A stretch of DNA of 64,000 bases from positions 372,001 through 436,000 of the forward strand of contig NZ_PQMG01000001.1 in NCBI RefSeq assembly GCF_008930665.1, read 5' to 3'. The position numbers were made by a program, and so were the translations under genes. Positions 1 to 9,007 of this stretch are shown piece by piece. The DNA comes from Corynebacterium sp. 74A (GTDB lineage Bacteria > Actinomycetota > Actinomycetes > Mycobacteriales > Mycobacteriaceae). Position 1 is the stretch's first letter. Each line of letters begins with the position of its first letter. The notes beneath the pieces were generated by a model. It did no database searches and was not told the DNA's origin. It saw nothing but the letters and a program-made list of their open reading frames with translations.

Positions 1-224
1 GCGCTCTCGAGGGCGGCGGCAGCCTCCTCGTGATCCGGCTCGGTGTCGATGGTGGCGCCACGGACCGTGTAAAACACCGTGACGTCGTGCAGATCGCCGG
101 TCATGCGGCAATCGGTGATGGTGACATACTGCAGCCGCGGATCCTTGATGCGGAATTCAATCGAGTCAGCAACAATCGTGAGAATTCGCTTCGCCATCCG
201 GCCGGCGCGTTGCTTATCAGCCAT
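1..224 (-). CDS. rbfA: Ribosome-binding factor A, partial (C-terminus off the left edge)
   Basis: RbfA binds the 30S subunit and helps mature the 5' end of 16S rRNA, notably during cold adaptation. About 74 N-terminal codons are visible. The reading [14 protein letters not shown], followed by a segment with [20 protein letters not shown], matches the family's N-terminal helix and the beta strand carrying the DPR..VTIT pattern. The start is the ATG at 222-224, preceded on the minus strand by GGGAG about five bases upstream. It lies downstream of infB in the same direction, the usual order nusA-ylxR-infB-rbfA. The stop is outside the window. Confidence 0.93.
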   Translation of the reverse strand, partial: MADKQRAGRMAKRILTIVADSIEFRIKDPRLQYVTITDCRMTGDLHDVTVFYTVRGATIDTEPDHEEAAAALES

Positions 225-347
225 GGTGATTACTCCCTTTCTTCGTTGTGTATGTTTCCCGCTCCGCCTTGCGATGCGGCGGTGGCGGGAGACCCCGTTA
301 TTCTATCGTGCCGCCTGGACACCGTGACGACGAGCGGCGGCACGCCA

Positions 348-381
348 ACAGCCCTGCCGCCAAAGAAAGCGACAGGGCTGT
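348..381 (-). terminator. Hairpin between infB and rbfA
   Basis: ACAGCCCTG and CAGGGCTGT form a perfect 9-bp stem with a 16-base loop, just downstream of the infB stop. No T-run follows on the minus strand, so this may be a processing or attenuation hairpin rather than a full terminator; rbfA starts about 120 bases further on. Confidence 0.45.
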
Positions 382-419
382 GTACGGCGCATACTCACCG
401 GTGGCGAGTAAGCGGGATC

Positions 420-3353
420 TTAGGTGCGGGGCACCTCGACCTCTTCGAATACCTCGATGATGTCATCGACCTGGATGTCCGGGTAGGACAGCACCATACC
501 GCACTCGTAGCCGGCGGCGACCTCGGTGACATCGTCCTTCTCGCGGCGCAGCGACTCGATGGTGGCCTTGTCGGTCACCACGTTGCCGTCGCGGATCAGG
601 CGCACCTTGGCGTTGCGACGCACCTTGCCGGATTCCACCATGCAGCCTGCGATGAGGCCCACGGAGGATGCCTTGAACAGCTGGCGGATCTCCGCACGAC
701 CGACCTCGCGCTCCTCGTAGATCGGCTTGAGCATGCCGCGTAGGGCTGCCTCCACCTCTTCCAGAGCACGGTAGATGACGGTGTAGTAGCGGATGTCCAC
801 GCCTTCGGCGTTGGCTTCCTCGGTGGCCTTGCCTTCGGAACGCACGTTGAAGGCGATGATCACGGCGTTGGACGCGGCAGCCAGCGACACGTTGGTCTGG
901 GTGACAGCACCCACACCGCGGTCGATGATCTCCAGCTGGACTTCGTCGTCCACCTCGATCTTCAGCAGGGCGTCTTCCAGAGCCTCCACCGAACCGGCGT
1001 TGTCGCCCTTCAGGATCAGGTTGAGGGTGTTGGTTTCCTTCAGCACCGCATCCAGATCCTCGAGGGAGATGCGCTTCTTCGCACGGGCCTGCATGGCATT
1101 ACGACGACGGGCGTTACGGCGGTCAGCGATCTGACGTGCCATGCGGTCATCATCGACCACCAGCAGGTTATCGCCGGCACCGGGCACAGAGTTCAAACCC
1201 TGCACCTGCACGGGGCGAGACGGACCGGCCTCTTCCACGTCGTTGCCGTACTCGTCCACCATGCGGCGCACACGACCATAGGCGTCGCCAGCCACGATGG
1301 AATCGCCCACGCGGAGGGTACCGCGCTGCACGATCACGGTAGCCACCGGGCCGCGGCCGCGGTCCAGGTGCGCCTCGATGGCCACACCCTGGGCATCCAT
1401 GTTCGGGTTCGCGGTGAGCTCCAGGGAGGCGTCTGCGGTGAGCAGCACGGCCTCGAGCAGTCCGTCAATATTGGTGGCCTGCTTCGCGGAGATGTCCACG
1501 AACATGGTCTCTCCGCCGTAGTCTTCCGGAACCAAACCGTATTCGGTGAGCTGGCCGCGGATCTTCTCCGGGTTTGCGCCCGGCTTATCGATCTTGTTCA
1601 CGGCAACCACGATCGGCACATCAGCAGCCTTGGCGTGGTTGATGGCCTCCACGGTCTGGGGCATCACGCCGTCATCCGCAGCAACCACCAGAATGGCGAT
1701 ATCGGTGGAGCTAGCACCACGAGCACGCATGGCGGTGAACGCCTCGTGACCCGGGGTATCCAGCAAGGTCACCGTGCGATCCTGGCCCTCGGCCTCAACA
1801 TCGACCTGGTAGGCGCCGATGCCCTGGGTGATGCCACCGGCCTCACGACGGGCTTCATTGGACTGACGGATCGTGTCCAACAGGCGGGTCTTACCGTGGT
1901 CGACGTGACCCATGACGGTGACCACCGGTGGGCGCTTCTCCAGCAGGGAATCATCGCCCTCGTCCTCACCGAACTGCAAGTCGAAAGACTCGAGAAGCTC
2001 ACGGTCCTCATCCTCCGGGGAGACGACCTCAACCTTGTAGTTGATCTCCTCACCCAGCAGCTGCAGAGTCTCATCGGAGACAGAGGCCGTAGCGGTCACG
2101 ATCTCGCCTAGGTTGAACAATGCCTGCACCAGCGAGGACGCATCGGCACCGATCTTCTCGGCGAAGTCGGACAGCGAGGCGCCGCGGGCCAGACGCAGGG
2201 TCTTGCCGCCGCCATCGGGCAACCGCACGCCACCAACGACGTTCGGTGCCTTCATTGCCTCGTACTCATTGCGCTTCTGCCGCTTCGACTTGCGGCCCTT
2301 GCGCGGTGCGCCACCGGGACGACCGAACGCGCCTGCGGTACCGCCGCGACGGCCACCGCGTCCGCGGAAACCACCGGGACCACCGGGACCACCGGGACCA
2401 CCATGGCCGCCACGGCCACGGCCGCCACCGCGGTTACCCGCAGCGGAACGCGAAGGCATCTGACCGGGGCTCGGGTGGTTCGGCATCATCGCCGGGGTGG
2501 GGCGGCGACCGCCACCCTGACGCTCCTGACCGCCCTGCTGCTGGCCGCGGGGCTTTCCACGACCCGGCTTGGCTCCCGGCTTTGCACCGGGCTTGCCGCC
2601 ACCCTGGCCCTGACCCTGCTGGCCCTGGCCACCACGGTGTCCACCCGGGCGCGGAGCCGGGGCGTTCGTGCCCGTGGAGAATGGATTATTGGCTACGCGC
2701 GGCGCACGGCCACCCGGCTTCGGGCCGGGCTTGGGGCGCGGACGCGGCTTCGGCATAGCGGAGTCGGCAGCAGGCTTTTGCTGCGCAGCTGCGTCCTCGC
2801 CGCCCTTGGTGTCGTTCTGTGCGTCCTGCGCAGCCTGGAAGCTGGGCTTGGGAGCGCCGCTGGCAGCCGGCTTCTCCGCCGCAGCAGGCTTCTCCTCGCC
2901 GGGGGTCGGCGAAGGCTTCGCAGCCGGCTTTGCACCGGACTTGGCGGCAGGCTTTGCACCGGGCTTCTTGGCGCTTGTCGACGCCGCCGCAGCCGGCTTC
3001 GGAGCCTTCTCGGCAGCCGTGTCAGCGGGCTTGTCCGCGGCCTTCTGGTTAGCGCCTGGCTTGGCAGCCGGCTTTGCACCTGGCTTGGCGGCAGGCTTTG
3101 CACCGGGCTTCGCGGCGCTTGTCGATGCCGCCGCAGCCGGCTTCGCGGGCTTCTCGGCGGGCTTGTCGGCCTCGGCGCCGGAGTCGGCGTTCTGCGCTGC
3201 GTAGTGCGCGCGCATCTTCTTGATCACCGGCGGCTCGATTGTCGACGATGCGGTCTTTACAAATTCGCCCTGCTCTTTGAGCGTGGCGAGTAGGTCTTTG
3301 CTCTTGATACCGAGCTCTTTCGCGAGCTCATGTACTCGTAGCTTTCCTGGCAC
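420..3353 (-). CDS. infB: Translation initiation factor IF-2
   Basis: IF-2 is the GTPase that places fMet-tRNA on the 30S subunit and promotes 50S joining. The 977-aa protein begins with an IF2_N fold ([20 protein letters not shown]). A long low-complexity arm follows (about residues 50-340), rich in Lys, Pro, Ala and Gly, with repeated AAKPGAKP units and a Gly/Arg-rich tract. The conserved G domain starts near residue 475: G1 GHVDHGKT, G3 DTPGHEAF, G4 NKID. Domains II-IV fill the C-terminus. The Ala/Lys/Pro-rich arm is typical of actinobacterial IF-2. It is the second gene of a ylxR-infB-rbfA unit, separated from ylxR by about 140 bp. Confidence 0.98.
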   Translation of the reverse strand: MPGKLRVHELAKELGIKSKDLLATLKEQGEFVKTASSTIEPPVIKKMRAHYAAQNADSGAEADKPAEKPAKPAAAASTSAAKPGAKPAAKPGAKPAAKPGANQKAADKPADTAAEKAPKPAAAASTSAKKPGAKPAAKSGAKPAAKPSPTPGEEKPAAAEKPAASGAPKPSFQAAQDAQNDTKGGEDAAAQQKPAADSAMPKPRPRPKPGPKPGGRAPRVANNPFSTGTNAPAPRPGGHRGGQGQQGQGQGGGKPGAKPGAKPGRGKPRGQQQGGQERQGGGRRPTPAMMPNHPSPGQMPSRSAAGNRGGGRGRGGHGGPGGPGGPGGFRGRGGRRGGTAGAFGRPGGAPRKGRKSKRQKRNEYEAMKAPNVVGGVRLPDGGGKTLRLARGASLSDFAEKIGADASSLVQALFNLGEIVTATASVSDETLQLLGEEINYKVEVVSPEDEDRELLESFDLQFGEDEGDDSLLEKRPPVVTVMGHVDHGKTRLLDTIRQSNEARREAGGITQGIGAYQVDVEAEGQDRTVTLLDTPGHEAFTAMRARGASSTDIAILVVAADDGVMPQTVEAINHAKAADVPIVVAVNKIDKPGANPEKIRGQLTEYGLVPEDYGGETMFVDISAKQATNIDGLLEAVLLTADASLELTANPNMDAQGVAIEAHLDRGRGPVATVIVQRGTLRVGDSIVAGDAYGRVRRMVDEYGNDVEEAGPSRPVQVQGLNSVPGAGDNLLVVDDDRMARQIADRRNARRRNAMQARAKKRISLEDLDAVLKETNTLNLILKGDNAGSVEALEDALLKIEVDDEVQLEIIDRGVGAVTQTNVSLAAASNAVIIAFNVRSEGKATEEANAEGVDIRYYTVIYRALEEVEAALRGMLKPIYEEREVGRAEIRQLFKASSVGLIAGCMVESGKVRRNAKVRLIRDGNVVTDKATIESLRREKDDVTEVAAGYECGMVLSYPDIQVDDIIEVFEEVEVPRT

Positions 3354-3491
3354 TTCTCTCCTCGTGGTTTGTGCAGAGGCGAGCGGCCGGGAAAGTGTTC
3401 TTCACTAGGGGGTGAAGTGTGTCTTTCTTAGGGCCTGCTGCCTCTACGGTTGTGTGTGGACGTTCATCGCTGATGCTTCATCGTGTGCTCA

Positions 3492-3839
3492 TCAGTGTTC
3501 GAATCTTCCTTCTGTGTCATCCCGCTTCTCACATTGGCTTTGTGGGGATCCTTTCGGTTCCCCGAGCGATGCAATGTAGGTGCGAACGGGTTGTGTATCC
3601 ACCGAGGCGGATACCCGTAGGGCGCGCGCAAAGCTGCGCCGCTTGCAGGCGAGCTCATAATGAGCCAATGAGGGTTGAATCCACGCCCCTCTCCCCGGCA
3701 AGACAGCCGCGGGATCGGCAATGATGCGGGAGGCATCGGCGGGATCAACAACCACGCGCAGTAACTCAGACGCGGGAAACAGGCGACGGCTAGCAATGCA
3801 CATCCGCTGTGGGGTGTGTGCTGCGTTCGACTGCGTCAT
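3492..3839 (-). CDS. ylxR: YlxR family (DUF448) RNA-binding protein
   Basis: A 115-aa YlxR-like protein, part of the nusA-ylxR-infB cluster. The family fold is small and RNA-binding; in some bacteria YlxR has been linked to transcription control or RNase P, but the role here is not known. The N-terminus reads MTQSNAAHTPQRMCIASRR, matching the family R.CI..R signature, followed by ELLRVVVDP and the GRGAWIQPS motif. The frame stays open upstream, but the ATG at 3837-3839 is preceded by AAGAAAGG and starts right before the conserved core, so it was chosen. Confidence 0.85.
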   Translation of the reverse strand: MTQSNAAHTPQRMCIASRRLFPASELLRVVVDPADASRIIADPAAVLPGRGAWIQPSLAHYELACKRRSFARALRVSASVDTQPVRTYIASLGEPKGSPQSQCEKRDDTEGRFEH

Positions 3840-4174
3840 CCGGCCCTTTCTTGTGACTGCTGCGATGGTTAGCTCCTCTGAGCTCTGCTTCTCACGTTCC
3901 GTGCGGCGATCCGGTTTTTGGGCACAAAAACCCACCGGCTGTCACCACACGTTTGTGAGCCGAGAACAAGTGTACGCGAAAGCAGCCGAAATGTTTAACA
4001 GAACCTTAAGGCGGCCCCATGTTCAGCTGTGGCTGTTTCACATATGCCGCTGGATTGTGGGGCTCGCAGTGGGCTCGCAGTGGATTGGCGCTGCTGCTCT
4101 GCCGCCGCCGAGCCAGCCGTATTCATCGCAGGCTCAGTCGGCGAACACGGCGCGCCGCTCTAGGCCTTCGCCCG
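3840..4174. other. 335-bp intergenic region between nusA and ylxR
   Basis: No convincing gene on either strand. It holds a candidate minus-strand promoter, an 8-bp stem GGTTTTTG/CAAAAACC (3913-3932) in the presumed ylxR leader, and a directly repeated GGGCTCGCAGT unit near 4061-4081. The gap suggests ylxR-infB can be transcribed separately from rimP-nusA. Confidence 0.5.
3969..3998 (-). promoter_or_regulatory. Candidate sigma-A promoter for ylxR-infB
   Basis: On the minus strand TTAAAC (3993-3998) and TACACT (3969-3974) are spaced by 18 bp, acceptable for a housekeeping actinobacterial promoter. The predicted leader to the ylxR ATG is about 120 nt. Confidence 0.4.
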
Positions 4175-5167
4175 CTATTCCGCATCCGAGTGGATATCAA
4201 TCTTCCACCCGGTCAGGCGCGCGGCGAGGCGAGCGTTTTGGCCTTCGCGGCCGATAGCCAAGGAGAGCTGATAGTCCGGCACCACGACCCGGGCGATCTG
4301 GTTTTCCAGATCGGTGATCTCCACGGAGACCACCTTGGACGGGGCCAGCGCATTGCCCACGTAGTGCTGGGGATCCTCCGAGTAATCGATGATGTCGATC
4401 TTTTCCCCGCCCAGTGCCTTCATGATGTTGTTCACGCGCTGGCCGCGCGGACCGATGCAGGCGCCCTTGGCGTTGAGTCCCTTAACGGTGCCACGCACCG
4501 CCACCTTGGAGCGGTGGCCTGCCTCGCGGGCGATGCTGACGATCTCCACGGCGCCGTCCTCGACCTCGGGGATCTCCAGCTCGAAGAGCTTACGCACCAG
4601 TTCAGGGTGGGTGCGCGAGAGGTTGATCTGCACGGCACGCGGCCCCTTGGACACGCCCACCACAAAGCTCTTGACTCGATCGCCGTGCTTGAGGTTTTCA
4701 CCTGGGATTTGCTCGGCGGGGATGAGGATACCGTCGTGGCCATCGGCCTCGGTGCCCAGCTGTACCACCACGATGCCCTTTTCATTGGCGCGCGCATCGG
4801 CCTGCACCACACCGGAGATGACGGTGCCCTCGAAGCGGGTGTACTCGTCAAAGACGCGGTTGGCCTCTGCCTCGCGCAGCCGCGCCACAATGGCATTGCG
4901 TACGGCTAGGGCGGCGGTGCGGTTGAAGTTCGCAGGGGTGTCATCGCGTTCGGACAGGACGGTGCCGTCCTCGTCACGTTCAGTGAGGATCACTGCTACC
5001 TTGCCGCTTGCAGTATCGATGTCCACCCGAGCCTGTGTGGACTCGTCCATGGGATAGTTCTGCCGGTAGGTCTCGAGCAGAGCGTCGGCAATCGTCGACA
5101 GCAATTCCGAAACCGCAATTCCCTTGTCCTTTTCGATGGCGCTGAGCGCCTGGACATCAATGTTCAC
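4175..5167 (-). CDS. nusA: Transcription termination/antitermination factor NusA
   Basis: NusA binds RNA polymerase and modulates pausing, termination and rRNA antitermination. The 330-aa product has the NusA N-domain (VNIDVQALSAIEKDKG), an S1 domain (residues about 125-200, FEGTVISGVV...) and tandem KH domains with GPRGQRV and IGREGQNARLAARLTGW. It lacks the C-terminal acidic repeats of the E. coli protein, as is normal in actinobacteria. The GTG at 5165-5167 is chosen: it is preceded by GAGAGGATC and overlaps the rimP stop as GTGA, indicating translational coupling. Confidence 0.96.
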   Translation of the reverse strand: MNIDVQALSAIEKDKGIAVSELLSTIADALLETYRQNYPMDESTQARVDIDTASGKVAVILTERDEDGTVLSERDDTPANFNRTAALAVRNAIVARLREAEANRVFDEYTRFEGTVISGVVQADARANEKGIVVVQLGTEADGHDGILIPAEQIPGENLKHGDRVKSFVVGVSKGPRAVQINLSRTHPELVRKLFELEIPEVEDGAVEIVSIAREAGHRSKVAVRGTVKGLNAKGACIGPRGQRVNNIMKALGGEKIDIIDYSEDPQHYVGNALAPSKVVSVEITDLENQIARVVVPDYQLSLAIGREGQNARLAARLTGWKIDIHSDAE

Positions 5168-5775
5168 TTGTGATCCTCTCGCCACTGCAGGGCATCTTCA
5201 TACGACATATCGGCAAGTTCCGCCTCGGCACCAGGAGCCTTGGCGAACTCAATTTCTACCACCGCGCGATCAATATCGCCCAATCCTAGCGCGTGCACCT
5301 CGAGCTCACCTGCTTTCTTGCCGGCCTTTTTCGCCTGCTTCGCGGATAGCTTGGAGATCACGATCACCGAGTCCTGCTCTGCCGACAACGCGCCCACGCG
5401 TCCCCGCAGCTGCACATCACCCTGGGTGATGCTGATGAGTCGCCCGCGGTTGCGGTGCCAGTGGCGCGGAGTCGTCAAGGGCCGATCCACTCCTGGGGTG
5501 GACACCTCGAGGGTGTATTCCTGGGCGCCGAAGGACATCTCCCCTGCCTCCTCGGCCGCGTCAAAGGCCGCAGAGAACTCGCCAGCGGCGACCTCCACCG
5601 CCTCGAGGCTGGGCACCTCGGCCTCCATGCCGGCGCTGTCGGCGGCGTCCACGATGATCGCGATCACGGACTTGGCGCCAGCGCGGTTAATCTTGATCTC
5701 CTCCACAGCCATCCCGTGGGCGTGGGCTACTGGAGAAATAAGTGAGTGAAGTGCATCTTTAGAGGGAAAAGCCAT
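5164..5775 (-). CDS. rimP: Ribosome maturation factor RimP
   Basis: RimP assists 30S subunit assembly. The protein carries the two-domain pattern: an N-terminal alpha/beta domain (LHSLISPVAHAHGMAVEEIK) and an SH3-like C-terminal domain, with EVSTPGVDRPL and the RGRLISI segment typical of the family. A central acidic/Ala-rich insertion (about residues 55-85) is common in corynebacteria. Candidate starts are ATG at 5773-5775 and ATG at 5785-5787; the second has an AAGAAG about ten bases upstream and would add MLAS. It is the first gene of a rimP-nusA unit and is divergent from the DUF4439 lipoprotein. Confidence 0.93.
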   Translation of the reverse strand: MAFPSKDALHSLISPVAHAHGMAVEEIKINRAGAKSVIAIIVDAADSAGMEAEVPSLEAVEVAAGEFSAAFDAAEEAGEMSFGAQEYTLEVSTPGVDRPLTTPRHWHRNRGRLISITQGDVQLRGRVGALSAEQDSVIVISKLSAKQAKKAGKKAGELEVHALGLGDIDRAVVEIEFAKAPGAEAELADMSYEDALQWREDHK

Positions 5776-5806
5776 GCTCGCAAGCATACAGGTATGCTTC
5801 TTAGCC

Positions 5807-6706
5807 ATGAATCGTATGAGCCGCAGGCAGTTTCTTCTCGCTACCTCAGCCCTGTGGGCTGGGGCGACACTGGCCTCGTGCGCTCCTTATCGCTCTGTTG
5901 ATCAGGGCCTTAAGGAGCTAGCTATCGGGGCGGAGGCTGATGCGGAGGCACAACCGCCGATCGCCGAGATGCGCCATACTCACGCCAGCATGCTCGTGGA
6001 GGAAAATAACCGCCGCTGCGGCATCGACGAGCAGGGATCCTCGCCCGAGCGCTGCTCTGTGGAGGCGCTGGATGCGGATGCGATTGCGGAGCGTGCCGCC
6101 ACAGTCTCTGCCGAGCTGTCCACAGCCGTGGCTGATTCCGCCCGCGCCACGTTCGACGCGGTGTCCACGATCGAATCCGACTCGTGGATGGTCCTCGCCA
6201 GCATTTACGCCGATCTAAGCACTCGGCTCTACGAGGAGGATCCGGACAAGGCGAAGGATATGCTGCGGCTCGACGTCATCGCGGCCGAGGATGTGGCGTT
6301 GAGTAAACAAGAAAAGTCGGCCCTGCTGGAGATGATCGCCTTCCACGAGGCCGCGATCTATGGCCTCGGCACGGCAGAGGCGTTTGCCGATAATCAGCAA
6401 CACGCCCAGCTTTTTGCGGACTTGGGTACCGATCACCGCATGATTGCGGTGGCGCTCACCCAGATCGCGGCCGCCAATGGTCTCCAGCCCGAAACGGCCC
6501 CGACGAGTTATCAGATGGAGGGCTATGAGCAGATGAGCGATGCCGCCAGCGCCGATATTTTTGTGCGCCAGCTCTGCGATAATGCCCGCGGGATGTGGGA
6601 TCATTTCCTTCTCGAGGCCTCGCATTCCACTGCCGCGCAGTGCGCCGCGCAGGCCATTGCCCAAGTGTCCGTGCAGTCCCATCGGGCGGCCGCGATCGGG
6701 ATCTAG
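5807..6706 (+). CDS. DUF4439 ferritin-like domain lipoprotein (Tat-type signal)
   Basis: A 299-aa exported protein of unknown function. The N-terminus MNRMSRRQFLLATSALWAG has a twin-arginine SRRQFLLA motif and continues to a lipobox LASC, so it is predicted to be a Tat-exported lipoprotein. The C-terminal half (about residues 165-295) matches the DUF4439 helical bundle, with EMIAFHEAAIYGLGTAEAF and the AAANGLQPETAPTSYQM segment. The mycobacterial protein next to rimP belongs to the same family, so the gene position is conserved. The divergent start lies only 31 bp from rimP. The frame is open upstream to 5774, but the signal peptide fixes the start. Confidence 0.82.
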   Translation: MNRMSRRQFLLATSALWAGATLASCAPYRSVDQGLKELAIGAEADAEAQPPIAEMRHTHASMLVEENNRRCGIDEQGSSPERCSVEALDADAIAERAATVSAELSTAVADSARATFDAVSTIESDSWMVLASIYADLSTRLYEEDPDKAKDMLRLDVIAAEDVALSKQEKSALLEMIAFHEAAIYGLGTAEAFADNQQHAQLFADLGTDHRMIAVALTQIAAANGLQPETAPTSYQMEGYEQMSDAASADIFVRQLCDNARGMWDHFLLEASHSTAAQCAAQAIAQVSVQSHRAAAIGI

Positions 6707-6773
6707 GCCAAGGCTTATCGACGCCTCCCCCACCCCTGATCCCCGCGGTTGCCCGCACAACTGTGGGCAGATA

Positions 6774-6819
6774 CACGACAGCCACCATCCTGCATCACTG
6801 CGGGATGGTGGCTGTCGTG
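6774..6819. terminator. Bidirectional terminator hairpin between convergent genes
   Basis: A perfect 17-bp inverted repeat (CACGACAGCCACCATCC with its complement) with a 12-base loop lies between the DUF4439 lipoprotein gene and the convergent small Rv0909-like gene. There is no long T-run, but the stem is long enough to stop both transcripts. Confidence 0.8.
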
Positions 6820-6829
6820 CGCTAAGGGT

Positions 6830-7009
6830 TTAGTTCTCACCCTCGGTGGAGCCCTCGAACTTCTTGTCGATGGCGTCGCGGGCCTTGTCTACCTTGTCGG
6901 AGTGCTCGTTGCCGAGCTTATCCTTGGCCACCTGCTCGCCCTTGTCGAGAACGTCCTTGCGCTTGTCGTCGTCGCTCAGGAATTCCTTTGCCTTATCCAT
7001 GATTCCCAT
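6830..7009 (-). CDS. Rv0909-like (MT0933 antitoxin-family) small protein
   Basis: A 59-aa hydrophilic, Lys/Asp-rich protein reading MGIMDKAKEFLSDDDKRKD, then VLDKGEQVAKDKLGNEHSDK and a VDKARDAIDKKF helix. This matches the short Rv0909/MT0933 antitoxin-like family, which has the same MG..DKAK start and the (V)DKA.D...DK repeats. In Mycobacterium the partner is Rv0910; no toxin-like ORF is adjacent here, so it may be an orphan with another role. An AAAGGTG lies just upstream of the ATG. The gene ends a few bases from the bidirectional hairpin. Confidence 0.7.
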   Translation of the reverse strand: MGIMDKAKEFLSDDDKRKDVLDKGEQVAKDKLGNEHSDKVDKARDAIDKKFEGSTEGEN

Positions 7010-7196
7010 GAAGTTTCACACCTTTCGATTGTTGTGATTCGTATTTACTCGCACAATGCTAACGAATTTGGGGTGCGGGCGCGTAACTAGCCCCCGCGCC
7101 CAGTCGTGCCATGAGAACCTCACGCGGCCACGCCGCTCCACTGCTGAGAGCGCGGGGCGGCGTGGCCGGTGGTGAAACGAGTTGGCGGAATAACTC

Positions 7197-7853
7197 TTAG
7201 GAGGCGCGGCGGCGCAGTGCTACCAGGCCGGCGCCGGCAGCGGCGATGACGAGGCCGCCGAGCGTCACCATGCCGACATTGGCACCGGTGTTGGCCAAGG
7301 CTGGGCCAGAGTGGGACTCATGGTTGTGATGACCGTGCTGATCCTTGTGGTTGTGCTCGTTCATCGGAGCCGGAGCGGTCGAGGACTCGTGCATGTGCGA
7401 GTGATCATCGTGCATCTCCCCCTTGCCGTCTTTATCGGCCGCATCGCCGTGATCGTGGCCATCGGCATCGGCGTGGTCAGCGTGATCGGCATCGTCGTGG
7501 CCCTCAGCGTCAACGTGATCGCCGTGGTCCTCGCCATCGGCATCGTCGTTAGCGTCAGTGCTGCCAGAGTCGGTGTCAGTGCTGCCAGAGTCGGTGTCAG
7601 TGCTGCCGTCGTTGTCGCCTTCCTCAGCAGCGCTGCCGTTAGCATCTCCGTCGTACTCGCCGCCGGTGGCAGGCTGGTTAGTGCTATCGGAGGAGGACGA
7701 GGAGGACTCGCTAGAGGTCGACTGGTCAGCGTCGCCTTCTTCGGCGGCGGCGATACCGCCGGAGAGCATCAGGCCCGAGGCAGCGAAGGCTGCCATGCCG
7801 ACACGCAGGCTACGGCCGACGGTGGTGCTGCGAGAGAGGGAATTCAGAGACAT
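7197..7853 (-). CDS. Cell-wall-anchored His/Asp-rich surface protein (LANTG sortase motif)
   Basis: A 218-aa secreted protein: a signal peptide (MSLNSLSRSTTVGRS... with cleavage near GIAAAEE), a Ser/Thr/Asp-rich stretch, a region rich in His and Asp (many DH, HDH, HGHH runs, about residues 90-170), and the C-terminal sorting signal LANTG, a hydrophobic segment and RRRAS. LAxTG is the motif used by class E sortases of high-GC actinobacteria. The His/Asp content suggests divalent-metal binding (inference). The start is the ATG preceded by AGAAAGA. A tandem 21-bp DNA repeat lies inside. No sortase or transporter gene is adjacent. Confidence 0.75.
   Translation of the reverse strand: MSLNSLSRSTTVGRSLRVGMAAFAASGLMLSGGIAAAEEGDADQSTSSESSSSSSDSTNQPATGGEYDGDANGSAAEEGDNDGSTDTDSGSTDTDSGSTDANDDADGEDHGDHVDAEGHDDADHADHADADGHDHGDAADKDGKGEMHDDHSHMHESSTAPAPMNEHNHKDQHGHHNHESHSGPALANTGANVGMVTLGGLVIAAAGAGLVALRRRAS
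7554..7607 (-). repeat. 21-bp tandem repeat in the LANTG surface-protein gene
   Basis: The unit gtcagtgctgccagagtcggt occurs twice, followed by a partial third copy, encoding repeated GSTDTDS. The unit is a multiple of three, so copy-number change would alter spacer length without shifting frame. Confidence 0.9.
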
Positions 7854-7948
7854 AAATAGCGTCTTTCTTATCAACGTAGCTGGCTGTCTCGGGAGGTAGA
7901 TCGAGTGCACGCTACGGGGTTGGGTGGAGACAATGGGTTCAGCAGCGT

Positions 7949-7973
7949 GAGCGGTACCGATACAGCACCGCTC
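7949..7973 (-). other. Leader hairpin upstream of the LANTG gene
   Basis: GAGCGGT and ACCGCTC form a 7-bp stem with an 11-base loop in the predicted 5' leader of the surface protein. Function unknown. Confidence 0.3.
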
Positions 7974-7997
7974 CAGTGCAGAAACTCCTAGTGTGCA

Positions 7998-8026
7998 ATG
8001 TTAGTTTTGCTGCCAAACCTACACAA
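7998..8026 (-). promoter_or_regulatory. Candidate promoter of the LANTG gene
   Basis: On the minus strand TTGTGT (8021-8026) and TAACAT (7998-8003) are separated by 17 bp. This implies a leader of roughly 140 nt before the ATG. Confidence 0.45.
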
Positions 8027-8033
8027 GAGCATT

Positions 8034-8050
8034 GGCCCCAAACAGGGGCC
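8034..8050 (-). terminator. Short hairpin after nagB
   Basis: GGCCCC/GGGGCC with a five-base loop, directly downstream of the nagB stop. There is no strong T-run. It probably helps separate nagB from the LANTG gene, whose promoter lies immediately beyond. Confidence 0.45.
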
Positions 8051-8058
8051 GATATGTA

Positions 8059-8835
8059 CTAGTTGGTGCGGGCGCGACGCTGCTTCTCGGCCGCGATATA
8101 AAACTCGCGATCGCCGAGCTGTGCCGCGGCCTCGCTATCGACGATGACGGTGCAATTCGGGTGGAACTGCAAAATGCTGGCTGGGCAGTGCGCCGTCACG
8201 GGTCCCTCCACCATCGCGGCCACTGCCTCTGCCTTGGAGGCGCCGGTCGCGAGCAACACCGGACGCTGGGCAGCACGGATCGTGGCTAGGCCTTGGGTGA
8301 TGGCCTCCACGGGGACCTCCTCTTCGGAGGAGAAGAAGCGGGCGTTATCGCGCACGGTCTGCGGGTGCAGGATCACGCGATGGGTCGGAGAGTCGAAGGC
8401 GGAGCCGGGCTCATTAAAGCCAATGTGCCCGTCCGAGCCGATGCCCAGCAGCTGCAATTGCACCTCGCCAGCACGCACTGCAGCCTCGTAGCGGGCGGCT
8501 TCCTCCGCGATGGACTCGGCTTGACCATTGGGGCTAAAGACGCGCGAATCATCGATGTCTACGTGCTCGGCGAATTCTCGCCGGATGGTGCGGTGGTAGC
8601 TATTTTCGTCAGAGCGATCGATACCGATGTATTCATCGAGCATGTAGACACTCACATCGGCAAAACTGATCTCGCCCGCCTGGTGGCGAGCAATGAGCTC
8701 CTTGTAGGTGGCAATAGGGGTCGAACCGGTGGCCAGCCCGATGGAAACCTTCCCCTTGCCCTGCACGGTGTCGGCAATCATGTCGGCAGCGATGGTGGCA
8801 ACCTCAGCAGGGGACTCGGTGATAATTACGCGCAT
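8059..8835 (-). CDS. nagB: Glucosamine-6-phosphate deaminase
   Basis: NagB converts glucosamine 6-phosphate to fructose 6-phosphate and ammonia, feeding amino sugars into glycolysis. The 258-aa protein shows the family start MRVIITESPAEVA, the phosphate-binding GLATGSTPIATYKEL loop, the catalytic-region DEYIGI motif, and GIGSDGHIGFNEPGS with the active-site His/Glu. It appears monocistronic here, without nagA or a PTS gene beside it. The ATG is preceded on the minus strand by GAAAGGGACGCT, with the ribosome-binding site about six bases away. Confidence 0.96.
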   Translation of the reverse strand: MRVIITESPAEVATIAADMIADTVQGKGKVSIGLATGSTPIATYKELIARHQAGEISFADVSVYMLDEYIGIDRSDENSYHRTIRREFAEHVDIDDSRVFSPNGQAESIAEEAARYEAAVRAGEVQLQLLGIGSDGHIGFNEPGSAFDSPTHRVILHPQTVRDNARFFSSEEEVPVEAITQGLATIRAAQRPVLLATGASKAEAVAAMVEGPVTAHCPASILQFHPNCTVIVDSEAAAQLGDREFYIAAEKQRRARTN

Positions 8836-9007
8836 AGCGTCCCTTTCTTATCTACGCGCGCCGGCATCCCCAGTCTTCATCCGCGGTAGCAGTGACCACG
8901 AATAGGATGGCCGCGGCGCGCGGCCTCACTGTGTGCTGAGGATCTCCGCTCCCCTGCCCCGCTTGCGCCTGCGAGCGCCGCCCGCGACAGCGATATGAAT
9001 AGATCAA

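Noticed and set aside
420..3353. Several long plus-strand frames antisense to infB
   Set aside because: They mirror the Ala/Lys/Pro/Gly-rich arm of IF-2 and give low-complexity Ala/Gly/Leu protein without family motifs; infB is unambiguous.
6774..6819. Possible REP-like mobile repeat
   Set aside because: No second copy was seen in the window; its convergent position explains it as a terminator.
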